Shown here one piece after another: positions 27,617 through 35,590 of a stretch of DNA of 64,000 nt. Each line of letters starts with the position of its first letter. Within the stretch, counting starts at the first letter, position 1. The stretch spans positions 1-64,000 of the forward strand of contig CANLOQ010000008.1 of assembly GCA_947492925.1 (NCBI GenBank). The letters are read 5' to 3'. A program made the position numbers and the translations under genes. The stretch comes from an uncultured Sulfitobacter sp. (GTDB lineage Bacteria; Pseudomonadota; Alphaproteobacteria; Rhodobacterales; Rhodobacteraceae). The notes under the pieces are model-generated. The model was not told the origin of the DNA and made no database searches. It saw nothing but the letters and a program-made list of their open reading frames with translations.

Positions 27617-28276
27617 GTGGTCCCGGCCACATCGCGCTGGCGCGATCTTCTCCAAGAAGCCTTTGGCATCCTGGATCATGTGAACCGGGAGTTCGAAATC
27701 ATTGAAAGCTGGTCCTTTGGTGGTGGCACAGCGATGATGATCCAGATCGATCACCGCGAGAGCCATGACATCGACCTGTTCCTGGATGATCCCCAACTCC
27801 TTCCCTATGTGGAGGCCACCGTTTCAGAGCGTCAGTTCGCGCTTGGTGAGGCAACTTACAATGGAGACGGCGCTGGCCATTTGAAAATCGCCTTTGAAGG
27901 GATCGGTGAAATCGATTTCATCGTGACGGGACATGTGACCGAGGCGCCAACATCGATCCAGACCATCGAAGGCCGCGCAGTCGCCCTTGAAACCGTGCCT
28001 GAGATCATTGCCAAAAAGGTCCGTTATCGCGGGTCTCGGATCCAGCCTAGGGACATCTTTGATATCGCCGCAGCCGCGGCCATCAATGACGCCGAAGATG
28101 TGATCGCGGCGCTGGCTCTCATCCCTGACTATGTGCGTGAGACCATCAACAGGATCGACGTTCTGTCACGAGATTATGTGTCGTCGAGCATCGCTCAGCT
28201 GGCCTTACGAGAGCAAAACCAGCACTTGGTCGAGAGCGCTTACGATGATGCCTTGGGTCTTTTGCACCAGGTTTGA
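27617..28276 (+). CDS. AbiEii/AbiGii-type nucleotidyltransferase, putative toxin
   Basis: A 219-residue protein. WSFGGGTAMMIQIDHRESHDI followed by DLF is the catalytic nucleotidyltransferase signature (GG.A....HR.S.D.DLF); a third acidic residue sits in IDFIVTG. KVRYRGSRIQPRDIFDI is the conserved second motif of AbiEii proteins. In the AbiE family the enzyme acts as a toxin that transfers nucleotides to tRNA and arrests growth. The start is GTG 27617, just after the 85-residue partner. Placement beside the repA origin fits plasmid addiction. Confidence 0.8.
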   Translation: MVPATSRWRDLLQEAFGILDHVNREFEIIESWSFGGGTAMMIQIDHRESHDIDLFLDDPQLLPYVEATVSERQFALGEATYNGDGAGHLKIAFEGIGEIDFIVTGHVTEAPTSIQTIEGRAVALETVPEIIAKKVRYRGSRIQPRDIFDIAAAAAINDAEDVIAALALIPDYVRETINRIDVLSRDYVSSSIAQLALREQNQHLVESAYDDALGLLHQV

Positions 28277-28423
28277 AGGCCGAATTCAAGCCGCCAGGTA
28301 AATCCAAAGAGGTGTTTGGGGCGCCGTCTGCGACGGACAGCTCTTGTCGGCGGGCCGACCGGAGCCACAAGGTCTCCGCCCATTCGGGTCACGATCCTCG
28401 CCCGCGCGGCCACAAAGCCGCAA

Positions 28424-28624
28424 TCAGTGCTGATCCATCCGTTTCTTCAGCAACTCAAGACGCTCTTCCAGTGTCAGAGCGCGTCCATACTTCCGGACTT
28501 CCGCTGCGTTGATCTCATCCGCCAAGTCCTGGGCAGATCGGCCCGGATCGCCCATGCGATCAATGATCGCACGCAGGCAAGCGTTGATTTCCGCATAGGA
28601 TCGCGGCGCATTCCGCTTACCCAT
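28424..28624 (-). CDS. Small conserved hypothetical protein
   Basis: A 66-residue charged, helical protein (start MGKRNAPRSYAEINACL, end LEERLELLKKRMDQH). Its ATG overlaps the stop of the gene at 28617-28889 as ATGGGTAA, so translation is coupled. A longer reading from 28693 is possible, but the overlap favours this start. No known domain. The 148 bases between it and the nucleotidyltransferase stop show nothing. Confidence 0.55.
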   Translation of the reverse strand: MGKRNAPRSYAEINACLRAIIDRMGDPGRSAQDLADEINAAEVRKYGRALTLEERLELLKKRMDQH

Positions 28625-28889
28625 CCGCCGATCCGGTGCCAGATCGCAAGAAATCGCAGGCGTACATGCCGATTTCATGTCCTTCGGCACCATAGGCTAT
28701 CATTGTGCCCTCCAACATCTCTTGCCCTTCAGGAATCTCCATCGCGCGAATGTCGACTTCGGCGTCAATGCCCTGAAAGGTCACCAAGGCAGCAGCGTGA
28801 CAGTCTGCGACATCTGCAAAATCCATCCGCGTTTCCAGTTCAGAACCGGTTTCAAAGTTGAACATCACCACGATCAGAAGAACTTTCAT
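28617..28889 (-). CDS. Small possibly exported hypothetical protein
   Basis: A 90-residue acidic protein whose N-terminus MKVLLIVVMFNFETGS is weakly hydrophobic and could be a short signal or a buried strand. Two Cys residues (CHAAA, YACDF) are present. A G-rich ribosome-binding site (GGGGGGC) precedes ATG 28889. It is the first gene of a two-gene leftward operon and lies behind a copy of the transfer-promoter motif at 28999-29035. Confidence 0.6.
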   Translation of the reverse strand: MKVLLIVVMFNFETGSELETRMDFADVADCHAAALVTFQGIDAEVDIRAMEIPEGQEMLEGTMIAYGAEGHEIGMYACDFLRSGTGSADG

Positions 28890-28998
28890 GAGCCCCCCGC
28901 TATAAAATCGAAAGCCGGAGCGTCCGCCCCGGCCTTCGGGTGAAATTTGCGTCTTTACCTTGCAGGATCATCACCGTCCCCGGCTGTTTCCCGGGCAT

Positions 28999-29035
28999 AC
29001 AATAATACTGTATTGTGATGCAAACAAGGGTTTTG
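28999..29035 (-). promoter_or_regulatory. Transfer-promoter motif before the 28889 operon
   Basis: Read leftward, ACAATACAGTATTATTGT (29016-28999) is almost the same as the promoter-proximal copy before the TrbM-like gene (CAAAACAGTATTATTGT) and is itself nearly palindromic. A weaker upstream half, CAAAACC, lies 20 bases further (29035-29029). The motif points toward the gene starting at 28889. Confidence 0.5.
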
Positions 29036-29042
29036 ATGTTCC

Positions 29043-29100
29043 TTCATCTTGCCAAGAAAATCCTCGGGGGAGGCGCGAAGCGCCGGGGGCAGACAGCCCC
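29043..29100. repeat. Dispersed 58-bp palindromic repeat, copy 1
   Basis: This segment matches 38157-38214 at 55 of 58 positions, with the last 40 bases identical. It contains GGCGCGAAGCGCC (short hairpin) and GGGGGCAGACAGCCCC (second hairpin). I believe that similar CCTCGGGGG...GGGGGCAG elements are common between genes in Rhodobacteraceae. Both copies here lie between genes. Confidence 0.75.
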
Positions 29101-29140
29101 TTTCTGGTGCAATTGAGGCGGCGGCTTTTGAGCAGTGGAA

Positions 29141-29160
29141 GGGCCGCCTTGCGGCGGCCC
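29141..29160 (-). terminator. Strong GC hairpin after the 29168-29371 gene
   Basis: GGGCCGCC-TTGC-GGCGGCCC is a perfect 8-bp stem with a tetraloop, located 8 bases after the stop of the leftward gene. It has no long T-run, so it may act as an imperfect terminator or as a 3'-end stabiliser. Confidence 0.55.
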
Positions 29161-29167
29161 TGGGGGC

Positions 29168-29371
29168 TTATTCAGTGACGTCGCCCTTTGCGGAAGGCTG
29201 AAAGGCAACCAGCTCGGTTACTCCAACCGGGAAGTCGAGCTTGAGCGTCAGGAAGGTTTCGCCTGTGTCCCGCTTTGTGTTCTCGAACACCGCGCCGACG
29301 CGGCGATAGGTGGTCTTCTCGGTGCCGTTGTCGTCGTATTTTACGGGGATGGTGAGCGTGTAATGTGCCAT
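29168..29371 (-). CDS. Small conserved hypothetical plasmid protein
   Basis: A 67-residue beta-rich protein (MAHYTLTIPVKYDDNGTEKT..., ending FPVGVTELVAFQPSAKGDVTE). I recall similar proteins on roseobacter plasmids, always uncharacterised. Its leader CATCGAAACAAGGAGAA is nearly identical to that of the DUF736 gene at 36618, suggesting common expression. A hairpin follows the stop. The fold may be a small single-stranded-nucleic-acid-binding barrel, but nothing in the sequence proves it. Confidence 0.65.
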   Translation of the reverse strand: MAHYTLTIPVKYDDNGTEKTTYRRVGAVFENTKRDTGETFLTLKLDFPVGVTELVAFQPSAKGDVTE

Positions 29372-30003
29372 GTGGGTTTCTCCTTGTTTCGATGAAGGTG
29401 GTCAAACGGATCGAACGAGGGTGCGGTGCAGGCTGAAAATCGGTGGGTCTGCCCTGAGGGTGGAAACCGTTTTTCTGCTTGCCGAAGCGTGAGCTGAGGG
29501 AACGCCAAACCTGCGATGCGTCACCTCTCATCTGTCCAGAAACAAGGCAGGGCGAACCCAGCTGCCATTGCACACCGTCACTGCCTGATACGGCAACAGG
29601 TGCGTGAGAGGACAGCGGGGATCCCGCTTGCGCGCGGGATCGAGGACAAAGCGGACGCCGGCCTCTCTGCTTCGCTCTGAGACCGTCGACAATTTCTTGT
29701 TGGGTTGAGCCGCCCAACAGACCTGGCCTGCAAAGTCAATGACGCCATCGACAGTGCCCCATCGGACCCTCCGCAATTTTCTCCAGCGTCGAAAATGACG
29801 GTTTCCAATGCTGCCCTGCCGACAGGCCCCCCTTGGGGGGTGGCTATGACTGTTCAGTCCAGGCCCGAGGGTCGGGCTGACGCCCTCCCCCCTCTGTTCC
29901 CCGGAAAATGCGCGCATTTTCCAGACACCAGAAAGGGAAGGCGTCGCCCATTGGCGGAAAAAGGTCACGAAGACCGGGCCGCATCACCACAAGGAGGCCA
30001 AGG
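29372..30003. other. 632-base gap with a perfect 20-bp palindrome
   Basis: No convincing gene is present. Contents: the leader of the leftward gene (to ~29395), a hairpin GATCCCGC/GCGGGATC at 29629-29651, and a perfect 20-base palindrome GGAAAATGCGCGCATTTTCC at 29903-29922, 82 bases before the DUF3768 start. The palindrome is a strong operator candidate for the DUF3768-ParB operon. AAGGAGG lies at 29993-29999, the ribosome-binding site of the next gene. Confidence 0.5.
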
Positions 30004-30363
30004 ATGGCTGATACCATTGACGAGCGGGCGCAGGATATCGCCCGAATTGCGGAGCAAAACGACGCCTTTCGCTGCAAACGCCCCGGAGGCGGACAGGGAA
30101 AGTGGGTCTACACCCAAGCGGTTCATGCCGAAGGGTCTGACTTCGTCCTCGCCTGCGTTGCCGCAGTCGCTGCTTATGACGATTTCACCGAAGAAAACGA
30201 TCCCTATGGCACCCACGAAATGGGATTCATGGAGGTGTCAGGCAAAAAGGTCTGGTGGCGCATTGACCTCTATGACCGCGCCTATGAAGGCGGCTCGCCT
30301 GAAGCGACGTCGCTGGCCGAGACCCGCCGCGTCCTGACGATCCTTTTCCCAAGCGACTACTGA
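30004..30363 (+). CDS. DUF3768 family protein
   Basis: A 119-residue protein. FTEENDPYGTHEMGFME, VWWRIDLYD and the C-terminal ETRRVLTILFPSDY form the DUF3768 signature. The function of this family is not known; members cluster with ParB-like and antirestriction genes on alphaproteobacterial plasmids. AAGGAGG precedes ATG 30004 by five bases, which decides this start over longer readings. It is the first gene of a rightward operon continuing with the ParB-like gene 67 bases on. Confidence 0.8.
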   Translation: MADTIDERAQDIARIAEQNDAFRCKRPGGGQGKWVYTQAVHAEGSDFVLACVAAVAAYDDFTEENDPYGTHEMGFMEVSGKKVWWRIDLYDRAYEGGSPEATSLAETRRVLTILFPSDY

Positions 30364-30430
30364 AATTGGCCGCCCCGTCTGGGGTGGCCACCCACACCAA
30401 AACCATCACCACAACACAAGGAATGTCCCA

Positions 30431-32281
30431 ATGACGAAGCAATCCAAAATCATTGCAACAGAGGCCCGTTTCCCGCTTGCAAACCTGTCGCTTTCGCCCC
30501 TCAACCCGCGCCAGACTGTGCCTGAGCAGGATGTGATCGAACTGGCAGACAGCATTTGGGCCGCTGGCCTGATCCAGTCCATCGCGGGGCTGGCAGGCGA
30601 GAACGATACCGCCGAGATTGTGGCAGGCGGACGCCGCTTGCGCGCCCTGCAATATCTCGCAGACCAACACCCAGACCTCGCCAAGACACGGCCCGAACTG
30701 GCAAACCCGATGGTGATGTTGGCCCCTGACGCAGAGACCGCAGAGGCGTGGGCGAACATGGAGAACGTGGCCCGCCGCGACCTGCACCCGGCGCAAGAAA
30801 TCCGCGCTTATGGGAAGATGGAAGCCAAAGGCGGCACCGTCGCAGCCATTGCCCGCGCCTTCGCAGTGACCGAGGCGCATGTCTACCGCCGCCTTGCCTT
30901 GGCGCATTTGCCGGAGCCGGTGCTGGACTCTCTTGCGGCCAACGAGATCAGCCTTTCGAACGCCGCCGCCTTTACAGTCGGCAATGACGAGAAGGTCATG
31001 CTCGAAGTGCTGGAACAGGCGCGGGGTGGTAGCTACAGCGATCACCAGATCAAGCAGGCCCTCAAACCGGATTCGGTGCGCAACACCGACCGCCGCGTGA
31101 TTTATGTCACCGAGGCAGGGTATGACGCCGCCGGAGGCCGCAAGACCGCCGATCTTTTCCAAGACCAGACGTTCTTCGATGATGTGGCGCTCTTGGACGA
31201 GTTGTTCAATGCCAAGCTAACCGAGGCTGTCCAGACCTTGCAGGTCGAAGGCTGGAAATGGGTGGAAGCCCATCATGAGAGCTACCTGTCGCCCTACTCG
31301 CATGGGCTGGAAAAGTTTGGGTCCGTCTATCCTGAAAGCGGTGACCTGACAGAGGAAGAAGGTGAGCGCTACGACGAACTAGCGGAACTCGCAGAAGCCG
31401 AGGTTCTGGACGAGAAAGGCGAAGCCGAACTGGCGGCGTTGCAGGCCATTCTTGATGGCACCTACACAGATGACCAACGCGCCCATGCGGGCCTCTACGT
31501 CTATGTCGATGGTCAGGGCAACCAATGTGTGAGCGGTGCGCTGGTCAAGCCAGAGGACAAGAAAGCCGCGATTGAAGCCGGCGTCCTGCGCAAGTCCATG
31601 CATGGCGGCAGCGGGAGCGATGGTCCGAAGTCGCCCATTTCGCAGAAGTTGCGGGACGACTTGAACCGTGTGACCAAAGGGGCGCAACAGCACGCGGCCT
31701 TGCGCGATCCAGACCTTCTGGTCGATCTTCTGGCCTTCCAGTTGAGCCATCACATGTATTGGAATGACCCATTCGGGATCAGCACAAGTGATGTGCCGAA
31801 CTGGCCTTCGACGGAGGCCGAAGGCTATGCACTGGACGCGCGGCTGACAGAGAACCCACCGCGTAACATGATGGATGCCAAAGACCTTGCTGCGTCCTTC
31901 CGTGCCTTCCGCAAGAAAGGTCCTGAGCATGTGCAGGGTGAATTGGTCCGGTTCCTTGCCTCTCAATTCAAAGGCGGTGACGAAAAGCTGACTGCGCTGG
32001 TGGCGAAAACCACGAAGCCCAACACCCGCGAGGTTTGGACGCCAACCGCCGCCAATTTCTTTGGCCGCGTGGGCGGTCCCTACATGGTCGAGATTTGGCG
32101 CGATCTTCTGGACTTGGCCGAGGACCACCCGACAGCCACGACCTTTGCGAAGCTGAAAAAGAGCGAGAAGGCCGCGAAGCTCGAAGCCTTGTTCACGCAA
32201 TCAGACCTGCGCAGCGCCCTGGGCGTCACCGAGGCCCAAGCGGCCAAGATCGACGCATGGCTTCCCGAAGGCATGGAGTGA
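30431..32281 (+). CDS. ParB/Srx-fold plasmid protein
   Basis: A 616-residue protein. The N-terminal ParB/sulfiredoxin domain contains LSLSPLNPRQTVPEQDVIEL and EIVAGGRRLRALQYL (box with GGRR near residue 66), followed by a KorB/Spo0J-type helix-turn-helix (GGTVAAIARAFAVTEAHVYR, residues ~140-160). The C-terminal ~400 residues, rich in Glu/Lys, are not those of classical ParB. No ParA gene is adjacent, so it is probably not a simple partition protein. Similar long ParB-like proteins accompany DUF3768 and antirestriction genes in plasmid leading regions. A CTPase or nuclease activity is possible for this fold. Confidence 0.8.
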   Translation: MTKQSKIIATEARFPLANLSLSPLNPRQTVPEQDVIELADSIWAAGLIQSIAGLAGENDTAEIVAGGRRLRALQYLADQHPDLAKTRPELANPMVMLAPDAETAEAWANMENVARRDLHPAQEIRAYGKMEAKGGTVAAIARAFAVTEAHVYRRLALAHLPEPVLDSLAANEISLSNAAAFTVGNDEKVMLEVLEQARGGSYSDHQIKQALKPDSVRNTDRRVIYVTEAGYDAAGGRKTADLFQDQTFFDDVALLDELFNAKLTEAVQTLQVEGWKWVEAHHESYLSPYSHGLEKFGSVYPESGDLTEEEGERYDELAELAEAEVLDEKGEAELAALQAILDGTYTDDQRAHAGLYVYVDGQGNQCVSGALVKPEDKKAAIEAGVLRKSMHGGSGSDGPKSPISQKLRDDLNRVTKGAQQHAALRDPDLLVDLLAFQLSHHMYWNDPFGISTSDVPNWPSTEAEGYALDARLTENPPRNMMDAKDLAASFRAFRKKGPEHVQGELVRFLASQFKGGDEKLTALVAKTTKPNTREVWTPTAANFFGRVGGPYMVEIWRDLLDLAEDHPTATTFAKLKKSEKAAKLEALFTQSDLRSALGVTEAQAAKIDAWLPEGME

Positions 32282-32333
32282 GAACGGAGGCAGGGCGTTC
32301 GCGCCCTGCCCCTTTCCCGACAGGAGAGCAAAC

Positions 32334-32621
32334 ATGACCGCTTCAATCCTTGAAAAGACAGTCTCACGCGGAAAACTCTGGGGCGCAGCTTTCACATGGT
32401 CAGAGGCCATCAAGAACCATGCTAAGGCATCGCATGATGGGTGCTGCCGCTTCATCGTTACGGAAAGCGGGATTTGGCTGGAAGGAGATGACAGGCATCG
32501 CAGCTATCGCACGAAGCTGCCGATAGGGGCTGAAAGCCACGCCCGCGCCTGTATTGCCGCAGAACAGCTTGTTCAAAGCAGCCGTGACCCGCGCCTCTGG
32601 GTCGGCCCCCGCTACGCGTGA
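32334..32621 (+). CDS. Small hypothetical protein
   Basis: A 95-residue protein with a His/Cys-containing middle (KNHAKASHDGCCRFIVTESG). No recognised domain. GGAGAG lies eight bases before ATG 32334, and it follows the ParB-like gene by 52 bases in the same direction, so it is probably part of the same operon. Confidence 0.55.
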   Translation: MTASILEKTVSRGKLWGAAFTWSEAIKNHAKASHDGCCRFIVTESGIWLEGDDRHRSYRTKLPIGAESHARACIAAEQLVQSSRDPRLWVGPRYA

Positions 32622-32631
32622 GGTCCATGAC

Positions 32632-33264
32632 ATGCGGTTCAAGAGAACGCCCACCTTCGCGTTTACGGACACACCGCGCAAACGCGCTGCCCTTCGGCGC
32701 AAGCAGCAGCGGGAGCGGGACGCCCTGCCTCTTTTTGCTGATCACATTGCCGAGGAACAGCCCACCGAGGATGAGGTTATGGCCCGCCGTGCCGTCCTGT
32801 CCGACCAGCAGGAAACCCGCTGGCGGCCAGAACGAGCCGCAGAATGGCGCAAAGCCCGTCGCATGATCGACAGCCTTCCCGCCAAGGAAGGCCGCGCGAT
32901 CCGGTGCGTTTGGGACTGCGCGCCCTACCCCGCCGATCCGTCCCGCCTCTTGGGCGTGTTGCACAGCTACAGCCTTGGCAAGCTGGACCTGAAACGCCCG
33001 CCGTTCCCACTTTCCAAAACGGATGCGGGCGGGTCTCGTATTGGCGACCTCTTCGCCAAGCCGGACCTGTTTGTTCCGATCTTGAAGGCCCGCGACATCG
33101 CTGAAGACCCCGACAGCTACCCGCTGGCCGAGCGTCATGCGGCCTATCATCACCTGCAAGCCGCCGCGTCCAAGAACAAGGACCGCCAGCGGGCCATGCA
33201 GGACCGCGTTCTCGCGTCAGACTTGTTCTTGCGCCTTGGGGAGTTGGAGGAAGCCCATGCCTGA
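32632..33264 (+). CDS. Hypothetical basic protein
   Basis: A 210-residue, Arg/Lys-rich protein (MRFKRTPTFAFTDTPRKRAAL...). The start is ATG 32632, ten bases after the previous stop. It has helical, charged regions and no membrane segment or known domain. Its stop overlaps the next start (ATGCCTGA), so it belongs to a four-gene translationally coupled run with the zinc-ribbon gene and the gene after that. Confidence 0.6.
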   Translation: MRFKRTPTFAFTDTPRKRAALRRKQQRERDALPLFADHIAEEQPTEDEVMARRAVLSDQQETRWRPERAAEWRKARRMIDSLPAKEGRAIRCVWDCAPYPADPSRLLGVLHSYSLGKLDLKRPPFPLSKTDAGGSRIGDLFAKPDLFVPILKARDIAEDPDSYPLAERHAAYHHLQAAASKNKDRQRAMQDRVLASDLFLRLGELEEAHA

Positions 33265-33535
33265 CTTCACCGTCCACAAGCACCCAGTCTTGGCCGTGCG
33301 CTGCCCCGAATGTGGCAAGGCCCCCGGCGTCTGGTGTCGTCGCCCAAGCGGCCACCGTGCATCCTATCTACACAAGGCCCGCCGGATAGCAGCCGATTGC
33401 CTCTTCGTCGCGCAGCACGGCGAGGATGCCAGCATCGAGCGCGTCGGAGAGGATTGGGTCATCGACCCGAAGGGGCGAGCCGAACGTAACCGTCTTGAGC
33501 GCATGACTGGCGTTCAATTGGAGCTGTTTCCATGA
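33257..33535 (+). CDS. Small zinc-ribbon protein
   Basis: A 92-residue protein with a CPECG...GVWCRRPSGHRASYLH metal-binding pattern (Cys-x2-Cys, Cys, His) near residues 17-40, of the type seen in small phage and plasmid zinc-finger proteins. It overlaps the preceding gene by 8 bases and the following gene as ATGA. Nucleic-acid binding is likely, from the zinc ribbon and many Arg residues; the specific role is unknown. Confidence 0.65.
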   Translation: MPDFTVHKHPVLAVRCPECGKAPGVWCRRPSGHRASYLHKARRIAADCLFVAQHGEDASIERVGEDWVIDPKGRAERNRLERMTGVQLELFP

Positions 33536-33909
33536 CGACGATCATCGAAAACCGCACGCCAGGAACACGGCTCTGGTGGAGCAACGTGCGAGAGTGGTGC
33601 GATTGCGGCTATGTGCTGAACCGGCGACGGCTTTCGCACAAGCGCAACTGCGATCTGGAAACCCACGGTATGTGTATGCCGCTCGATCTGATCTATCGCG
33701 AGACCGACCTTGAGGCTGTCGATCTGGCGATTTGGTTCTACCGGCATGGCCCCATTGGCATCCGTCGGCTACAGCGCGGACATCGAGGCGATCACCCGTC
33801 TACGCCGATTTTTCAGGCCTTGATGAACCGGCGCGCTGTCTTGATTCGAGACCAAGATAGCATCCCCGAAGGCGGCAACTGGCGGGCTGCGCACGCACCG
33901 CCCAACTGA
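33532..33909 (+). CDS. Hypothetical protein
   Basis: A 125-residue protein with WCDCGYVLNRRRLSHKRNC (several Cys, possible metal site) in the first 45 residues. It has no recognised family. The start ATG 33532 overlaps the stop of the zinc-ribbon gene as ATGA. It is the last gene of the operon; an intrinsic terminator follows at 33944. Confidence 0.55.
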   Translation: MTTIIENRTPGTRLWWSNVREWCDCGYVLNRRRLSHKRNCDLETHGMCMPLDLIYRETDLEAVDLAIWFYRHGPIGIRRLQRGHRGDHPSTPIFQALMNRRAVLIRDQDSIPEGGNWRAAHAPPN

Positions 33910-33943
33910 GACTTTCCAATCCTTGTGGTGAGGATCAACTTGG

Positions 33944-33967
33944 CCCCGCTTCAGCGGGGTCTTTTTT
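33944..33967 (+). terminator. Intrinsic terminator of the DUF3768-ParB operon
   Basis: A CCCCGC-TTCA-GCGGGG hairpin directly followed by TCTTTTTT: a textbook Rho-independent terminator on the plus strand, 35 bases after the last stop codon. Confidence 0.9.
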
Positions 33968-34106
33968 GTTGGACGTCTGTCAAGCAGACCCACTGATGCT
34001 GCGAATGCAAATGCAATCTGACAATGTCGGCAGTGAGCCCAGACTCACCGATGCTGCGGGGCGCGCGAATGTCGGCTTTCGTCCGGCGCGTCGCACCATG
34101 ATGGAG

Positions 34107-34958
34107 TTAGTCAGCTTCCACCAAGTCACTCCGGGCATCGCGGATGATCATCCACGACGAATGCAGGAAAAGCCCCGCGATCGCGAACGCGACGATCAGG
34201 TCGGGCCATGCACTGCCAAGCCACGCGACCAGCCCGGCGGCGATGACCACGGCGAGGTTGCCGATGGCGTCGTTGCGAGAGAACAGCCAGACGGCTCGCA
34301 TATTGGCATCACCCTTGCGGTGCTTTAGCAGCGGCAGCACCGCGAGGATGTTTACGATCAGCGCACCTACCGCGAAGGCTCCCATCAACCCGGCTTCTGG
34401 CGTGGTCTGGTTGAGGACACGCCAGAGCGTGCTGCCGACAACGCCAAGGCCCAGAAGGCCCAGAAACACACCCTGGATCATCGCCGACCGCGCCCGCCAT
34501 GTCAGGCTCCAGCCGATGGCGAGCAGGCCCAGAAACGTGATTGCACCATCGCCCAGAAAATCGAGCGCGTCTGCCTTCAGCGCCTGCGAACCGGACAGGA
34601 ACCCGCCGAACATCTCGACCACGCCGTATCCGAGATTGAGCGCAACCACGATCCAGAGCGCGCGGCGATAGCTCGGGTCCTTGTAGGCCGGATCGGACGA
34701 TGTATCGCCGTCCTCGATCTTCTCGAAACCGTAGCCGGTCGCGTCGAGCGCGGGCCGCACTTTGGGCAGGTCGCCCTCCGCGATCCGCAATGTCATGATG
34801 TGGGTCGCGGCGGACACTTTCACGTCGCCTTCGGCCACGCCCGCAGACCGGGCTGCGCGCTCGATCTCGGCGGCGTCCTTTGCGCAGTCCATGCCCTGTA
34901 CCCGCATTCGGATCGGGGAGGAGGCTGTTGCCAACGTGCTGTTATCGGGCTGGCTCAT
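34107..34958 (-). CDS. Cation transporter: HMA domain fused to CDF-type membrane domain
   Basis: A 283-residue protein. Residues ~15-80 form a heavy-metal-associated (HMA) domain with GMDCAKDAAEIE, where CAKDA replaces the usual CxxC by C..D, as in zinc/cadmium/lead-type HMA domains. After it come about six membrane segments with ALKADALDFLGDG, the CDF-type metal site (D...D in helix II) and RNDAIGN in the second half. CDF proteins export Zn/Cd/Co by proton antiport. It is divergent from an ArsR-type regulator 63 bases away, with an operator between them, so expression should be metal-induced. Confidence 0.85.
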   Translation of the reverse strand: MSQPDNSTLATASSPIRMRVQGMDCAKDAAEIERAARSAGVAEGDVKVSAATHIMTLRIAEGDLPKVRPALDATGYGFEKIEDGDTSSDPAYKDPSYRRALWIVVALNLGYGVVEMFGGFLSGSQALKADALDFLGDGAITFLGLLAIGWSLTWRARSAMIQGVFLGLLGLGVVGSTLWRVLNQTTPEAGLMGAFAVGALIVNILAVLPLLKHRKGDANMRAVWLFSRNDAIGNLAVVIAAGLVAWLGSAWPDLIVAFAIAGLFLHSSWMIIRDARSDLVEAD

Positions 34959-35004
34959 GTGCGATCCTCTTTATGGTGGCGGGCGAAAAGGTACGCTGCT
35001 AACG

Positions 35005-35022
35005 TATCAGTGGATAATGATA
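35005..35022. promoter_or_regulatory. ArsR-type operator between metal exporter and regulator
   Basis: The inverted repeat TATCA (35005-35009) ... TGATA (35018-35022) with 8 bases between arms lies in the divergent promoter. Its right arm overlaps the ATG of the regulator gene. Position and symmetry fit autoregulation by the ArsR-family protein and repression of the exporter. Confidence 0.55.
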
Positions 35023-35372
35023 TGACAGCGCAAAACATTCAAGACGATCTTTCGGCACCCGATACACTGGAACTGCGGGCAAAGCTCTTCCGGGGCCTAA
35101 GCGATCCCAGCCGTCTGACGATCCTCGATGCGCTGGTGTCGGACGAACGCAACGTGCAGGAAATCGTCGGGCATACGGGTTTGGGTCAGCCCAACGTCTC
35201 GAACCATCTGCGCTGTCTGCTGGAATGCGGGCTGGTCAGTCGCCGCAGCAAAGGCCGCTTCGTTCGGTATCGTCTGGCGGACAGGCGGGTAGCCGATCTC
35301 ATCCGTGATGCAGATCAGCTACTTGCCTCGACAGCCAACGGAGTTGATGCCTGCCAAAGCTATACGGACTAA
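35022..35372 (+). CDS. ArsR/SmtB-family metal-sensing repressor (CmtR-like)
   Basis: A 116-residue winged-helix repressor: LFRGLSDPSRLTILDAL, VQEIVGHTGLGQPNVSNHLR (recognition helix), then CLLECGLVSRRSKGRFVRYRLAD. The Cys-x3-Cys in the recognition-helix exit (residues ~65 and 69) plus a C-terminal Cys (DACQSY) is the ligand arrangement of CmtR-like Cd/Pb sensors. It should repress the divergent CDF exporter until it binds metal. The start ATG 35022 overlaps the operator. About 218 bases of non-coding sequence follow to the next gene. Confidence 0.85.
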   Translation: MTAQNIQDDLSAPDTLELRAKLFRGLSDPSRLTILDALVSDERNVQEIVGHTGLGQPNVSNHLRCLLECGLVSRRSKGRFVRYRLADRRVADLIRDADQLLASTANGVDACQSYTD

Positions 35373-35590
35373 CCGGCGCGACCTGCTGCAATGTCCTATC
35401 GGTGCGCCAAACCTGAAGCAGCCATCTGCGCATCCGCAGCGAATGCACCCTTTGTCCGCGTTGCGGTTGTTGATTGATCGCACAACAGCCATATCCGCTC
35501 GCGTTGGGCACGGCGTATTTTTGCGATATCCAACTCTGGCAGAGTTTGTCTTTGATTAGCCTATTTTGGTGCTGTGATTGGCTCGCTCCA

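Noticed and set aside
29528-29968. Leftward frame of ~146 residues before the DUF3768 gene
   Set aside because: Composition typical of non-coding GC-rich DNA, crosses a hairpin and palindrome, no ribosome-binding site.
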